DNA of 64,000 nucleotides from an uncultured Carboxylicivirga sp. Its GTDB lineage: Bacteria; Bacteroidota; Bacteroidia; Bacteroidales; Marinilabiliaceae. The DNA is taken from contig CANNEA010000003.1 in NCBI GenBank assembly GCA_947503525.1, positions 434,001 through 498,000 of the forward strand, given 5' to 3'. The notes beneath the pieces were generated by a model. It worked only from the letters and a program-made list of their open reading frames with translations. It was not told where the DNA came from and searched no databases. Below, piece after piece: positions 18,981 to 26,453 of this stretch. Every line of letters begins with the position of its first letter. Position 1 is the first letter of the stretch. The position numbers and the translations under genes were made by a program.

Positions 18981-20018
18981 ATGAAACAAGTTCTTTTTTA
19001 CTCACTGTTACTAGGTTTGCTGATGGCCTGTGAAAATAGGGCAGGCTATACTTTTTCTTTTCAGGAAATGACTACACCAACAACAGCATCCATTCGTGGA
19101 TTAAGTGTGATTGATGAAAATACGCTGTGGTTGTCAGGATCAGAAGGAACGGTGCTGCGAACGACCGATGGCGGTAAAAGTTGGATAGATTGCAGTATCG
19201 CCTTTGAAGCGGAAAATGACTTTAGAAGTCTGCATGCCTTTGATTCACTCAGTGCTTTTGTGATTGGGATTGACAATCCGGCGCTTATTTACCATACAGT
19301 AGATGGAGGGCTTTCATGGCAAACAAAAGATAGCATACATCATGATGGTGTCTTCTTTAATTCTTTGCTATTCGCTTCAGATAATAATGCCTTAGCAATA
19401 TCGGATCAGGTGGATGGTCAATTTTTGCTCATTCAAACTAAGGATGGAGGTAATTCATGGAATCGGGTAAACGCTTTACCTCAGTCATTAAGTGGTGAAG
19501 GCAATTTTGCGGCTTCCAATACCTGTATTGAATATTTTCCTTCAGGTGAAGCCTGGTTTGCCACAGGAGTAAGTGAATCAAGAGTCTTCATGACAAAAGA
19601 TAACGCCTATTCATGGGAGGTAGCTTCTACGCCTGTTCTCTGCAACGAAAGTGCCGATGGCATTTATTCCATCGATTTTCGAAATCCAAACCATGGTATT
19701 GTTGTTGGAGGTAATTATCAATATCCTGAACGCAATGACAGCATAGCTGCCTACACCATTGATGGAGGGTATACCTGGAACTTAGCTGAAACCATGCCCA
19801 ATGGTTTTCATTCATGTGTTCAGTACTTCGATGATGCACAATCAACTATAGCTGTAGCTATCGGACGTGTTGGTTTCGATTACACTTTGGACGATGGTAA
19901 GAATTGGATAAAAGGCGGTAAGGAGAAATATTATACCATGCGTCCAATACCAGGTCAACTATGTGCGTTTGTGGCTGGATCGGATGGTCGGTTTGCCAAG
20001 CTAAGCATAAGTAAATAA
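18981..20018 (+). CDS. BNR/Ycf48-like beta-propeller lipoprotein
   Basis: 345 residues, lipobox LMAC (Cys about 17). At least six repeats of the form T-x-DGG-x-(S/T)W are visible ('TTDGGKSWID', 'TVDGGLSWQTK', 'TKDGGNSWNRV', 'TKDNAYSWEV', 'TIDGGYTWNLA', 'TLDDGKNWIKG'), the signature of a BNR/Ycf48-type propeller. Such proteins are often annotated as oxidoreductase or photosystem-assembly-like without evidence of either. An envelope binding or assembly role is the most that can be said. Monocistronic. Confidence 0.85.
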   Translation: MKQVLFYSLLLGLLMACENRAGYTFSFQEMTTPTTASIRGLSVIDENTLWLSGSEGTVLRTTDGGKSWIDCSIAFEAENDFRSLHAFDSLSAFVIGIDNPALIYHTVDGGLSWQTKDSIHHDGVFFNSLLFASDNNALAISDQVDGQFLLIQTKDGGNSWNRVNALPQSLSGEGNFAASNTCIEYFPSGEAWFATGVSESRVFMTKDNAYSWEVASTPVLCNESADGIYSIDFRNPNHGIVVGGNYQYPERNDSIAAYTIDGGYTWNLAETMPNGFHSCVQYFDDAQSTIAVAIGRVGFDYTLDDGKNWIKGGKEKYYTMRPIPGQLCAFVAGSDGRFAKLSISK

Positions 20019-20220
20019 TCGCCTTTTAAAGGGAGGAACACACATTTCTCATAAGATTAAGTGCTGGTTTAATTCAGATTGCAACTGTTCTGGCAGCGGC
20101 AATGCGGAATGGCAGTTTAAGCTTTTAGTTATTTATAGTTAGTCCTATAAGGTGTCAATAGTTACAACTAAAAGTAATATATAGTTATTACTAAGTGCTA
20201 CCGATAGTTTAAAACAAAAA

Positions 20221-20250
20221 CAGCTGCAAGCCTTTGCTTGCTTGCAGCTG
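20221..20250 (-). terminator. Terminator of the HU-like gene
   Basis: Perfect 10-bp inverted repeat CAGCTGCAAG/CTTGCAGCTG (20221-20230, 20241-20250). On the minus strand it is followed by TTTTTGTTTT. Confidence 0.85.
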
Positions 20251-20266
20251 ATTGTTAGGATGTAGA

Positions 20267-20968
20267 TTATTGCGCCGGCACCAGGTCGTTTAATAGTCGT
20301 CCAATGCGCAACTTTTTAGTGTTTTGGAAAATTGTTCGTACTTCCACTTGAAATACACCTGAAATTATACTTTCAGGTACGAAGAATAGCAACTCAGAAG
20401 GCTTGTTTTTAACAACATTCTGCACCTTGGTTTCTGTTCCATCATCAGCGACAAAAAAGATACCTTGTTGCGAATCATCAAGGTCAAATTTTAATAAGGA
20501 TCCTTTGATGGAAGCGATCTGTCCAGGCGCAAAGGATTCATTTAAGACATTGCTTTTGAGGTTAATAAACTGTTGCAATACAGGTTTGGGTGAAGTGATT
20601 TCAACTTTTTTCAGTTCAATATTTTGAACTGCTTCACTTAGTCGTTTGCCAGGATTAAGGTTTATCTTAATCGCATGTCGTTTTGAATCAAAGCCGTCTT
20701 CGTGATTAATAAATACACCGCAAACACTCGGATGGATCTTAAATAAATTGGTGTTGACGTTATTACCTTTCTGAACCGCATCAACTACCGCGTATTCAAA
20801 TTCTTCGATCACCGAAAGTGCTTCGGCTTTGGTCACCGTTGAACCTTTTCCAACCATTTGTTCAACAATGGCTTCTGCATTTATTGTTTCATTCTCGGTG
20901 GTGACTGCCATGCAGTCATCCGGATCATCTGTTAGATGATTGTCCACTAAACCATAACGTAATGGCAT
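20267..20968 (-). CDS. HU-like DNA-binding protein with DUF4469 domain
   Basis: 233 residues. Residues about 1-120 match the divergent HU/IHF-like domain found in Bacteroidota (starts 'MPLRYGLVDNHLTDDPDDCM', then 'VTKAEALSVIEEFEYAVVDA', 'IHPSVCGVF'). Residues about 125-230 match the DUF4469 Ig-like C-terminal domain ('GQIASIKGSLLKFDLDDSQQ', 'KPSELLFFVPESI'). This architecture is widespread in the phylum and is presumed nucleoid-associated, though its exact role is not established. A GC-rich dyad and a tiny open frame lie directly upstream. Confidence 0.88.
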   Translation of the reverse strand: MPLRYGLVDNHLTDDPDDCMAVTTENETINAEAIVEQMVGKGSTVTKAEALSVIEEFEYAVVDAVQKGNNVNTNLFKIHPSVCGVFINHEDGFDSKRHAIKINLNPGKRLSEAVQNIELKKVEITSPKPVLQQFINLKSNVLNESFAPGQIASIKGSLLKFDLDDSQQGIFFVADDGTETKVQNVVKNKPSELLFFVPESIISGVFQVEVRTIFQNTKKLRIGRLLNDLVPAQ

Positions 20969-20999
20969 AATAACAAAATTTTAATGATATATTGCGTTA

Positions 21000-21074
21000 T
21001 CACCGCCGGCCTCCTCTTCCAATGCCGCGACGCCAATCATGGTAGGTTGATGACCAGCCGGCGGTTCTTAACAT
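21000..21074 (-). CDS. Candidate 24-codon Gly/Arg-rich small ORF
   Basis: ATG (complement at 21072-21074) to TGA, 31 nt upstream of the HU-like gene on the same strand. The 24-residue product is Trp/Arg/Gly-rich and ends 'WRRGIGRGGRR'. The stretch is much richer in G+C than its surroundings. It may be a leader peptide, a real small basic protein, or just the reading of a structured RNA leader; nothing decides between these here. Confidence 0.3.
   Translation of the reverse strand: MLRTAGWSSTYHDWRRGIGRGGRR
21002..21065. repeat. GC-rich inverted repeat in the HU-like gene leader
   Basis: ACCGCCGGC (21002-21010) is the exact inverse of GCCGGCGGT (21057-21065), around a 46-nt GC-rich loop. It would form a strong stem in the mRNA leader of the HU-like gene. 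Confidence 0.6.
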
Positions 21075-21462
21075 CAATATTTAGCTTCAATTTAAAAAAC
21101 TTACATTTTATTATCCAGTAAATAGCCGGATTTCTATACTTAAATAGAATGATTATTGATAAGTGACAATGATGTATGTTGATTATTTATGCATCTTATG
21201 GTGCTCTATGCTTTATGATTAGCGGCTTTGATGGTGGTAATTAGAATATATATACATGATCATAATATGCCTATCGAAAAGAGCCATTCTATGATCATGT
21301 ATCGCCCATAAATCCAATAGTATATTTAAGAGCCAGGGTATAGGAGCTCAAACCTGATCTGATTGCTTATTGCCTTAAATAGAAGTATATTGTAATTCCA
21401 TTCAAGATGTACCTGCTGGTTGAATTGTTAGTTTGAATTAATACCCATCTAAAAACACTATT
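21075..21462. other. Intergenic region with a 13-bp inverted repeat
   Basis: No gene recognised. The region separates divergent genes and contains the dyad at 21252-21302 described separately. Confidence 0.5.
21252..21302. repeat. Perfect 13-bp inverted repeat
   Basis: ATACATGATCATA (21252-21264) and TATGATCATGTAT (21290-21302) with a 25-nt spacer, 160 nt upstream of the regulator gene at 21463. There is no T-tract after it on either strand, so it is more likely an operator pair or RNA stem than a terminator. Each arm contains the palindrome ATGATCAT. Confidence 0.6.
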
Positions 21463-22566
21463 ATGCCTATTTATATGGATCGCCATGATCTGCCCGGAGT
21501 TACCGCCAGTCATGTATTGGAGGCACATCAGCAAGATTTAAAAATACAAGACGAGTATGATTGTAAAGGACTAACCTATTGGTTTGATGAAGAACGGCAG
21601 ACTGCTTTTTGTTTGATTGAAGCGCCGAATATCAAGTCCGTAAAATCAATGCATGAGAATGCGCATGGACTAATTCCACATAAGATTATAGAGGTGGATA
21701 GCAGTATAGTGGAATCTTTCTTAGGAAGAATTAAAGATCCTCAGACACAGCTTAGCAATGAACCTGTTGCTGTTAATGAGCCAGCCTTTAGAGTTATTAT
21801 GGCCAGTAAATTAACTTTTTCCAATGAAGCTTACGAAAATTGGACCACAGAGAACACAAAAACATGTCGTGATAATCATAATGCCATTGTCAGGTCGTTG
21901 ATTGGGCAATTTGAGGGAAGAGTGGCGGGCCATATCGAAAAGACTATACTGTGCTCTTTTCTTACGGTTTCCCAGGCACTGGATTGTGCACTGGAGATTC
22001 GCAAGGCATTCCATAAAGCCACCAATGGAATGGATAAACGTATGTTGATCCAATTCGGTATTAGCGCCGGAAGCCCAATTGCAGATAGCAATGAGTTTTT
22101 TGGTCAGGCTATTAATAAGGCCAAAAGTCTTTGTTACCTGGCAAACAAGGAACAAATACTTTTATCATCATCTATAGGGGAACAATACCGTAAGGATGGT
22201 TTAACTACCATTAAAGGTCATACTGATATCCAGGTCATGAATCACAATGATGAATGTTTTATTGATGATCTGCTTCAAATCATGGATAAATCATGGCAAC
22301 TGGATAATTTTAACCTTAACGATCTTGCACAGCAAATAGGTGTGAGTAAATCGAAGCTATATCGTCAGTTAACTTTAATTTCCGGTAAGTCACCAAACGA
22401 ATTTATTAACGAGTTTCGATTGCTAAAAACCATTGCTCTTATCGATAAACAGGAAAAGAGTATTGCGGAGATTGCCTATGAGTCAGGCTTCAGCAGTCCT
22501 TCTTATTATTCAAAGTGTTTTAAGAAACGATTTGGTATTCTTCCTTCGGCTTATGTCAGAATTTAA
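21463..22566 (+). CDS. DUF4242 / degenerate cyclase-like / AraC fusion regulator
   Basis: 367 residues in three parts. Residues about 1-90 match the small nickel-binding DUF4242 (SCO4226-like) family ('MDRHDLPGVTASHVLEAH', 'GLTYWFDEERQTAFCLIEAP', 'HENAHGLIPHKIIEV'). Residues about 107-265 look like a class III nucleotidyl cyclase fold that lacks clear catalytic metal Asp residues ('IVRSLIGQFEGRVAGHIEKT'). Residues about 285-367 are an AraC-type double helix-turn-helix ('LNDLAQQIGVSKSKLYRQLT', 'IAEIAYESGFSSPSYYSKCF'). Probably a transcriptional regulator that senses a ligand or metal and controls the two genes after it, an inference from the same strand and close spacing. Confidence 0.85.
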   Translation: MPIYMDRHDLPGVTASHVLEAHQQDLKIQDEYDCKGLTYWFDEERQTAFCLIEAPNIKSVKSMHENAHGLIPHKIIEVDSSIVESFLGRIKDPQTQLSNEPVAVNEPAFRVIMASKLTFSNEAYENWTTENTKTCRDNHNAIVRSLIGQFEGRVAGHIEKTILCSFLTVSQALDCALEIRKAFHKATNGMDKRMLIQFGISAGSPIADSNEFFGQAINKAKSLCYLANKEQILLSSSIGEQYRKDGLTTIKGHTDIQVMNHNDECFIDDLLQIMDKSWQLDNFNLNDLAQQIGVSKSKLYRQLTLISGKSPNEFINEFRLLKTIALIDKQEKSIAEIAYESGFSSPSYYSKCFKKRFGILPSAYVRI

Positions 22567-22696
22567 GTCAATATGAGCTTATGAATTTTGACAGCATCTA
22601 AACTGCCTGATTCAAAATTACCATTCTTTGACTTAAAAGTCGTAGTACTGGCCTTTGTTTCTCCCATATATTGCGGAAAACAAAAAACGCTACGAT

Positions 22697-24085
22697 ATGA
22701 AAACATCATCAAAAGACATAAGTGCATCGGCAATAGATGGATTTAGAAATCAACTAAGGGGAGAACTGATTCTTCCGGATAGTTCGCAATATCATCAGGT
22801 ACGTCAAGTTTATAATGCCATGATCGACAAACATCCGGGTATGATAGCCATGTGTGTGGATGTGAGTGATATAGTAAACTGTGTTAGTTTTGCACGGGAG
22901 AATAAGCTGCTTTTGGCTGTCAGAGGCGGTGGTCATAATGGTGGGGGCCTTGGCATCTGTGATGATGGATTGGTGATTGACTTATCAGGTCTGAAAAATG
23001 TAAGAGTAGATACAAGCAACAATACCGTCCGTGTAGCTGGTGGCAATTTATGGGGCGAAGTAGATCATGTTACTCACAGTTATGGATTGGCTGTTCCGGC
23101 AGGCATTATATCTACAACAGGTGTTGGTGGTTTAACGCTTGGTGGAGGAGTTGGATACTTATCTCGTAAATACGGTCTAACCATCGATAACCTTCTGGAA
23201 GCTGATATGGTACTGGCCGATGGTTCTTTGGTGACGGTCAATAAGGATCAACATGCAGACTTGTATTGGGCCATCCGTGGAGGAGGAGGAAATTTTGGCA
23301 TTGTAAGCTCCTTTTTATTCCAGGCTCATAAGCTGAAAAATGTGATTGCCGGTCCTACCTTATGGCCTGTTGAACAGACTGAGGAGATAATGGAATGGTT
23401 TCATGGTTTTATCCATAATGCACCAGAGGATTTGAATGGCTTTATTGCGACTATGGTAATTCCCGGTCCTCCATTCCCTGAATCGCTTCATGAGAAGAAA
23501 TTCTGTGGTATTGTTTGGTGTTATACTGGTGATCCTTCCGGTTTTGATGACTTATTTAAAGAAGTAAGAGACAAAAAACCGCTGTTCGAACATGTTGGAG
23601 AGATGCCATATCCTTCCTTGCAGACCTTATTTGATGGACTTTTGCCGGCAGGTTTACAACTGTACTGGCGTGGCGATTTCTTTAATGAAATTGGACCTGA
23701 ACTATTAAAAGCTCATCATAAATTTGGATCCCAAATACCAAGTTTACTATCACAAATGCACATGTATCCATTAAGTGGAGCAGCCAGCAGGGTAGGTAAC
23801 ACAGATACGGCCTGGGCATACCGTGATGCTAAATATGCTGGTGTAATCGTAGGTGTTGATCCTGATCCTGGTAAAGCTGAGGAAATCACGGAGTGGTGTA
23901 AGGCCTACTGGGAAGCTTTACATCCTTATTCAGCAGGAGGTTCGTATTCTAATTTTATGATGGAAGAAGGGCAGGAAAGGGTGCAGGCCAGCTACAAGCA
24001 TAATTATCAAGGTCTCACTGAAATAAAGGCTAAATATGACCCAGAGAATTTATTTAGTGTCAACCAGAATATAAAACCAAAGTGA
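22697..24085 (+). CDS. FAD-linked oxidase of the berberine-bridge type
   Basis: 462 residues from ATG 22697 (an upstream ATG at 22655 adds 14 residues without homology). PCMH-type FAD domain with 'LAVRGGGHNGGGLG', where His80 is the usual 8-alpha-histidyl FAD attachment residue, then 'TTGVGGLTLGGGVGYLSRKY'. The second covalent site (Cys) of bicovalent members appears replaced by Thr, so a mono-covalent flavin is expected. The C-terminal BBE motif is present ('YSNFMMEEGQERVQASY' ... 'YDPENLFSVNQNI'). Oxidises an alcohol, sugar or phenol-like compound with oxygen or another acceptor; the substrate is unknown. Probably in an operon with the regulator and the cupin. Confidence 0.9.
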   Translation: MKTSSKDISASAIDGFRNQLRGELILPDSSQYHQVRQVYNAMIDKHPGMIAMCVDVSDIVNCVSFARENKLLLAVRGGGHNGGGLGICDDGLVIDLSGLKNVRVDTSNNTVRVAGGNLWGEVDHVTHSYGLAVPAGIISTTGVGGLTLGGGVGYLSRKYGLTIDNLLEADMVLADGSLVTVNKDQHADLYWAIRGGGGNFGIVSSFLFQAHKLKNVIAGPTLWPVEQTEEIMEWFHGFIHNAPEDLNGFIATMVIPGPPFPESLHEKKFCGIVWCYTGDPSGFDDLFKEVRDKKPLFEHVGEMPYPSLQTLFDGLLPAGLQLYWRGDFFNEIGPELLKAHHKFGSQIPSLLSQMHMYPLSGAASRVGNTDTAWAYRDAKYAGVIVGVDPDPGKAEEITEWCKAYWEALHPYSAGGSYSNFMMEEGQERVQASYKHNYQGLTEIKAKYDPENLFSVNQNIKPK

Positions 24086-24160
24086 TTATATACAGCTGAA
24101 TTACAGAAGAGTCTGGATTAAATAAATGTGAAAATTATTTACTAATTAAACTTTGTCATT

Positions 24161-24553
24161 ATGAAAATTGCGAAAGAAGATGTGCCGGTTAAGATTGATA
24201 CACCAGCTGCGATAGCGCGACAAAAAACAGAATTTGGTGATTCAACAGGCTATGGTAAAATTAGCGGTGAATACTTCACCTTAAAGGCAGGAACAGATAT
24301 TTCACCTTTGCTTGAAGGATTAAAAGATAATATGTGTCAAACGCCGCATTGGGGTTTTATAATAAAAGGAGAGATTACAGTGGTATATACTGATGGTTCG
24401 AAAGAAACTGTAAATACAGGGGATTTGTTCTATTGGCCGCCAGGACACACGGTTATGGCAGGAGTTGATACCGATATGGTATTGTTTAGTCCACAGAAGG
24501 AGCACTCTGAAGTTATTGACCATATTCTGTGCAAAATGGCTGTGTCCAGTTAA
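24161..24553 (+). CDS. Small cupin-domain protein
   Basis: 130 residues, cytoplasmic. The cupin core is visible as 'GFIIKGEITVVYTDGSKETV' followed by 'GDLFYWPPGHTVMAGVDTDM'. The first cupin motif shows few of the usual His ligands (only 'TPHWGF' and 'PPGHTV'), so metal binding is uncertain. It lies 75 nt after the flavin oxidase on the same strand and is likely cotranscribed, possibly acting on or sensing the same substrate. Confidence 0.8.
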   Translation: MKIAKEDVPVKIDTPAAIARQKTEFGDSTGYGKISGEYFTLKAGTDISPLLEGLKDNMCQTPHWGFIIKGEITVVYTDGSKETVNTGDLFYWPPGHTVMAGVDTDMVLFSPQKEHSEVIDHILCKMAVSS

Positions 24554-24723
24554 TAAGTGCTTGTTGAGTTTATTAATTCACATCAAAAAATAATAGGCCT
24601 GTTGGTATGAAGCTGATGGGCCTTCTATGCTTAAAAAAATGCTTGTATAATAGTCCTGCAAACAAATTTCATGACACGTAGTGACAACTGAAAATAATTA
24701 AATGGAAGGTGTAATTTTTAGAA

Positions 24724-25986
24724 TCATGCTTTTAATGAGACAATCAAATAATAGATAATTGCAAAAAGCGATAAAAAGTACAATATGCTAACGATAAAGG
24801 ACTGTAGTTTTAGCAACTTAGATGGTCCGATATTATTCGAGCATGTCGTAATGGTTGTTTTAAAGAGTTTACCTTTTCTGGCTTTTAATGCATAATAGCT
24901 TAGTGCTCCAATCGGGCAGAAAAATCTACAGAAGAATTGGGATACAAACATACTGGCTATTAAAATAAGCGGAAAGATGAACCACTGCACACCATTGCCT
25001 TGAAGCGAAAAAATCATACTAAAGGGCTCATAGGATGATATGGTGGAGTTATTTTTTAATAAGGATACAATGAGAACGGCCCATAACAGTAGGCCATTTA
25101 CATATTGTGTATATCTTCTTAATTGAGGATGTAATCTCCAATTAAGGCCTGTTAGTTTTGATAAAAAATATTGCACGGCAAAAAATGGACATATGGAATA
25201 GCAATAAAAATTACGTTTGAATACGATTATGCCAATACTGATAAAGCCAATAAAAATCCAAAAGAGTAGGCCATTGTTTAAGTCAGGTATTTCACCTAAC
25301 AAGATCCTGGAAAAGAATGCAATGGAAAGCGATGAGTTCCACATAAGTCCTAGAAATACGATACTTAAACTATAAGTAAGAATCTTGAATATCCTCTTTT
25401 TAAGCCAAAAAGTTAGAAGAATTGAAACAATAAAAAATAAGAGAATTCCCCATTCGTAGTCTTCTATTTCAAATGACCGTTCAGTTTTTATAGGTTCCCG
25501 GCTGAATGTATTTTGAGCAAGGTGATGCCCGGCCCGTTGAGCAGCTTTAGCGATTGCTTTGCCCGATATGCTTGCGCCGGATACATTGTCAATGTCATAG
25601 CCATGTTCCAGTGGGGCAGCAACATCTAGGTTTTCATATTGACTGAAAAAGGAATGTTTTTGTAATTTCCGGATGTAAGAGAAGGTTTCTGTATCATGTA
25701 ATATTTCTACATTTTTTATTTTACCATTGGCATCCACAGCTGTCGCCACAATCATGCTTCCTCCATATCCTATGGTTTCATAAGTACTTAAGAATAGTGT
25801 ATCACTTTTACTTTTTAATTGGTAAATGTCATTGTCTGAATAATCGACAGTATAATCTGAGAATTTCTCCTCAATTAGTAATTGTAGATTGGTATTGTTG
25901 AGTCTATTTCCTATAATAAAGGCAGAGAGTAGAGAAACTATGACCAAACTCCAAAGAATGACACTTTGAACATTAGTATTGCTCAT
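24724..25986 (-). CDS. rdhC: RdhC/NosR-like membrane flavoprotein with two CxxxCP motifs
   Basis: 420 residues. One N-terminal membrane segment (about 10-26), then a periplasmic FMN-binding domain with the flavinylation motif SGASISG at about 136-142 (Ser in place of the more usual Thr), then about five or six membrane segments. It has two CxxxCP motifs: 'CYSICP' near 262 and 'CRFFCP' near 351. This is exactly the layout of PceC/RdhC and the N-terminal part of NosR/NapH-like electron-transfer proteins. With rdhA and rdhB upstream on the same strand, it probably passes electrons from the membrane quinol pool to the dehalogenase (inference). A hairpin separates it from rdhB, so expression may be partly uncoupled. 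Confidence 0.85.
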   Translation of the reverse strand: MSNTNVQSVILWSLVIVSLLSAFIIGNRLNNTNLQLLIEEKFSDYTVDYSDNDIYQLKSKSDTLFLSTYETIGYGGSMIVATAVDANGKIKNVEILHDTETFSYIRKLQKHSFFSQYENLDVAAPLEHGYDIDNVSGASISGKAIAKAAQRAGHHLAQNTFSREPIKTERSFEIEDYEWGILLFFIVSILLTFWLKKRIFKILTYSLSIVFLGLMWNSSLSIAFFSRILLGEIPDLNNGLLFWIFIGFISIGIIVFKRNFYCYSICPFFAVQYFLSKLTGLNWRLHPQLRRYTQYVNGLLLWAVLIVSLLKNNSTISSYEPFSMIFSLQGNGVQWFIFPLILIASMFVSQFFCRFFCPIGALSYYALKARKGKLFKTTITTCSNNIGPSKLLKLQSFIVSILYFLSLFAIIYYLIVSLKA

Positions 25987-26069
25987 TTTTTATTCTATTG
26001 CGAAAATGAAATATTAATAATACTTACTGTGCAGATGCTTAAACTAAAAATCGGTAAAAAAGAAAATAT

Positions 26070-26102
26070 GAAAGGATAAGGATTTGAAGTACTTATCCTT
26101 TC
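26070..26102 (-). terminator. Hairpin between rdhB and rdhC-like genes
   Basis: Perfect 11-bp stem GAAAGGATAAG/CTTATCCTTTC (26070-26080, 26092-26102). On the minus strand it is followed by a T-rich stretch (CATATTTTCTTTTTT), so it could be a terminator or attenuator within the rdh locus. Confidence 0.55.
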
Positions 26103-26156
26103 GATATGGCATGATCTTAGCTTTGTAATCCTTATTTAAAGATTACTTTTTGCTCA

Positions 26157-26414
26157 TTACTTAATAAGTAAGCGATAACTTAAAAGAACCAATAATAGTC
26201 CAGGTATACTAAAAAATACAAGTCCCATCGCAGCAGACTGCGGTTCTACTTCAATAGCTGAACTAATTGACCAGGCAAGTCCGAAAAGAAAAAGTAAAAC
26301 TCCAATTGTTCCGGGCACAAATGTTCTCCATGTTGCACCCATTTTTGCCAACTTCAATCCGCCTATAGCCACTAAAGCAGCCAGGCATCCTAATATAAAC
26401 CACATTAATCCCAT
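26157..26414 (-). CDS. rdhB: Reductive dehalogenase anchoring protein
   Basis: 85 residues with three predicted membrane helices (about 3-22, 34-53, 60-82). The segment 'FGLAWSISSAIEVEPQSAAM' followed by 'GLVFFSIPGLLLVL' fits the PceB/RdhB family pattern (W-S, E-x-E-P-x-x-A-x-x-G). RdhB anchors the Tat-exported catalytic subunit to the outer face of the cytoplasmic membrane. It lies 39 nt downstream of the rdhA stop in the canonical AB order, which strengthens a call that would be weak on sequence alone. Confidence 0.82.
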   Translation of the reverse strand: MGLMWFILGCLAALVAIGGLKLAKMGATWRTFVPGTIGVLLFLFGLAWSISSAIEVEPQSAAMGLVFFSIPGLLLVLLSYRLLIK

Positions 26415-26453
26415 GATATATTTTTTAAGGTTTAATTTTAATTTTTGATTGGA

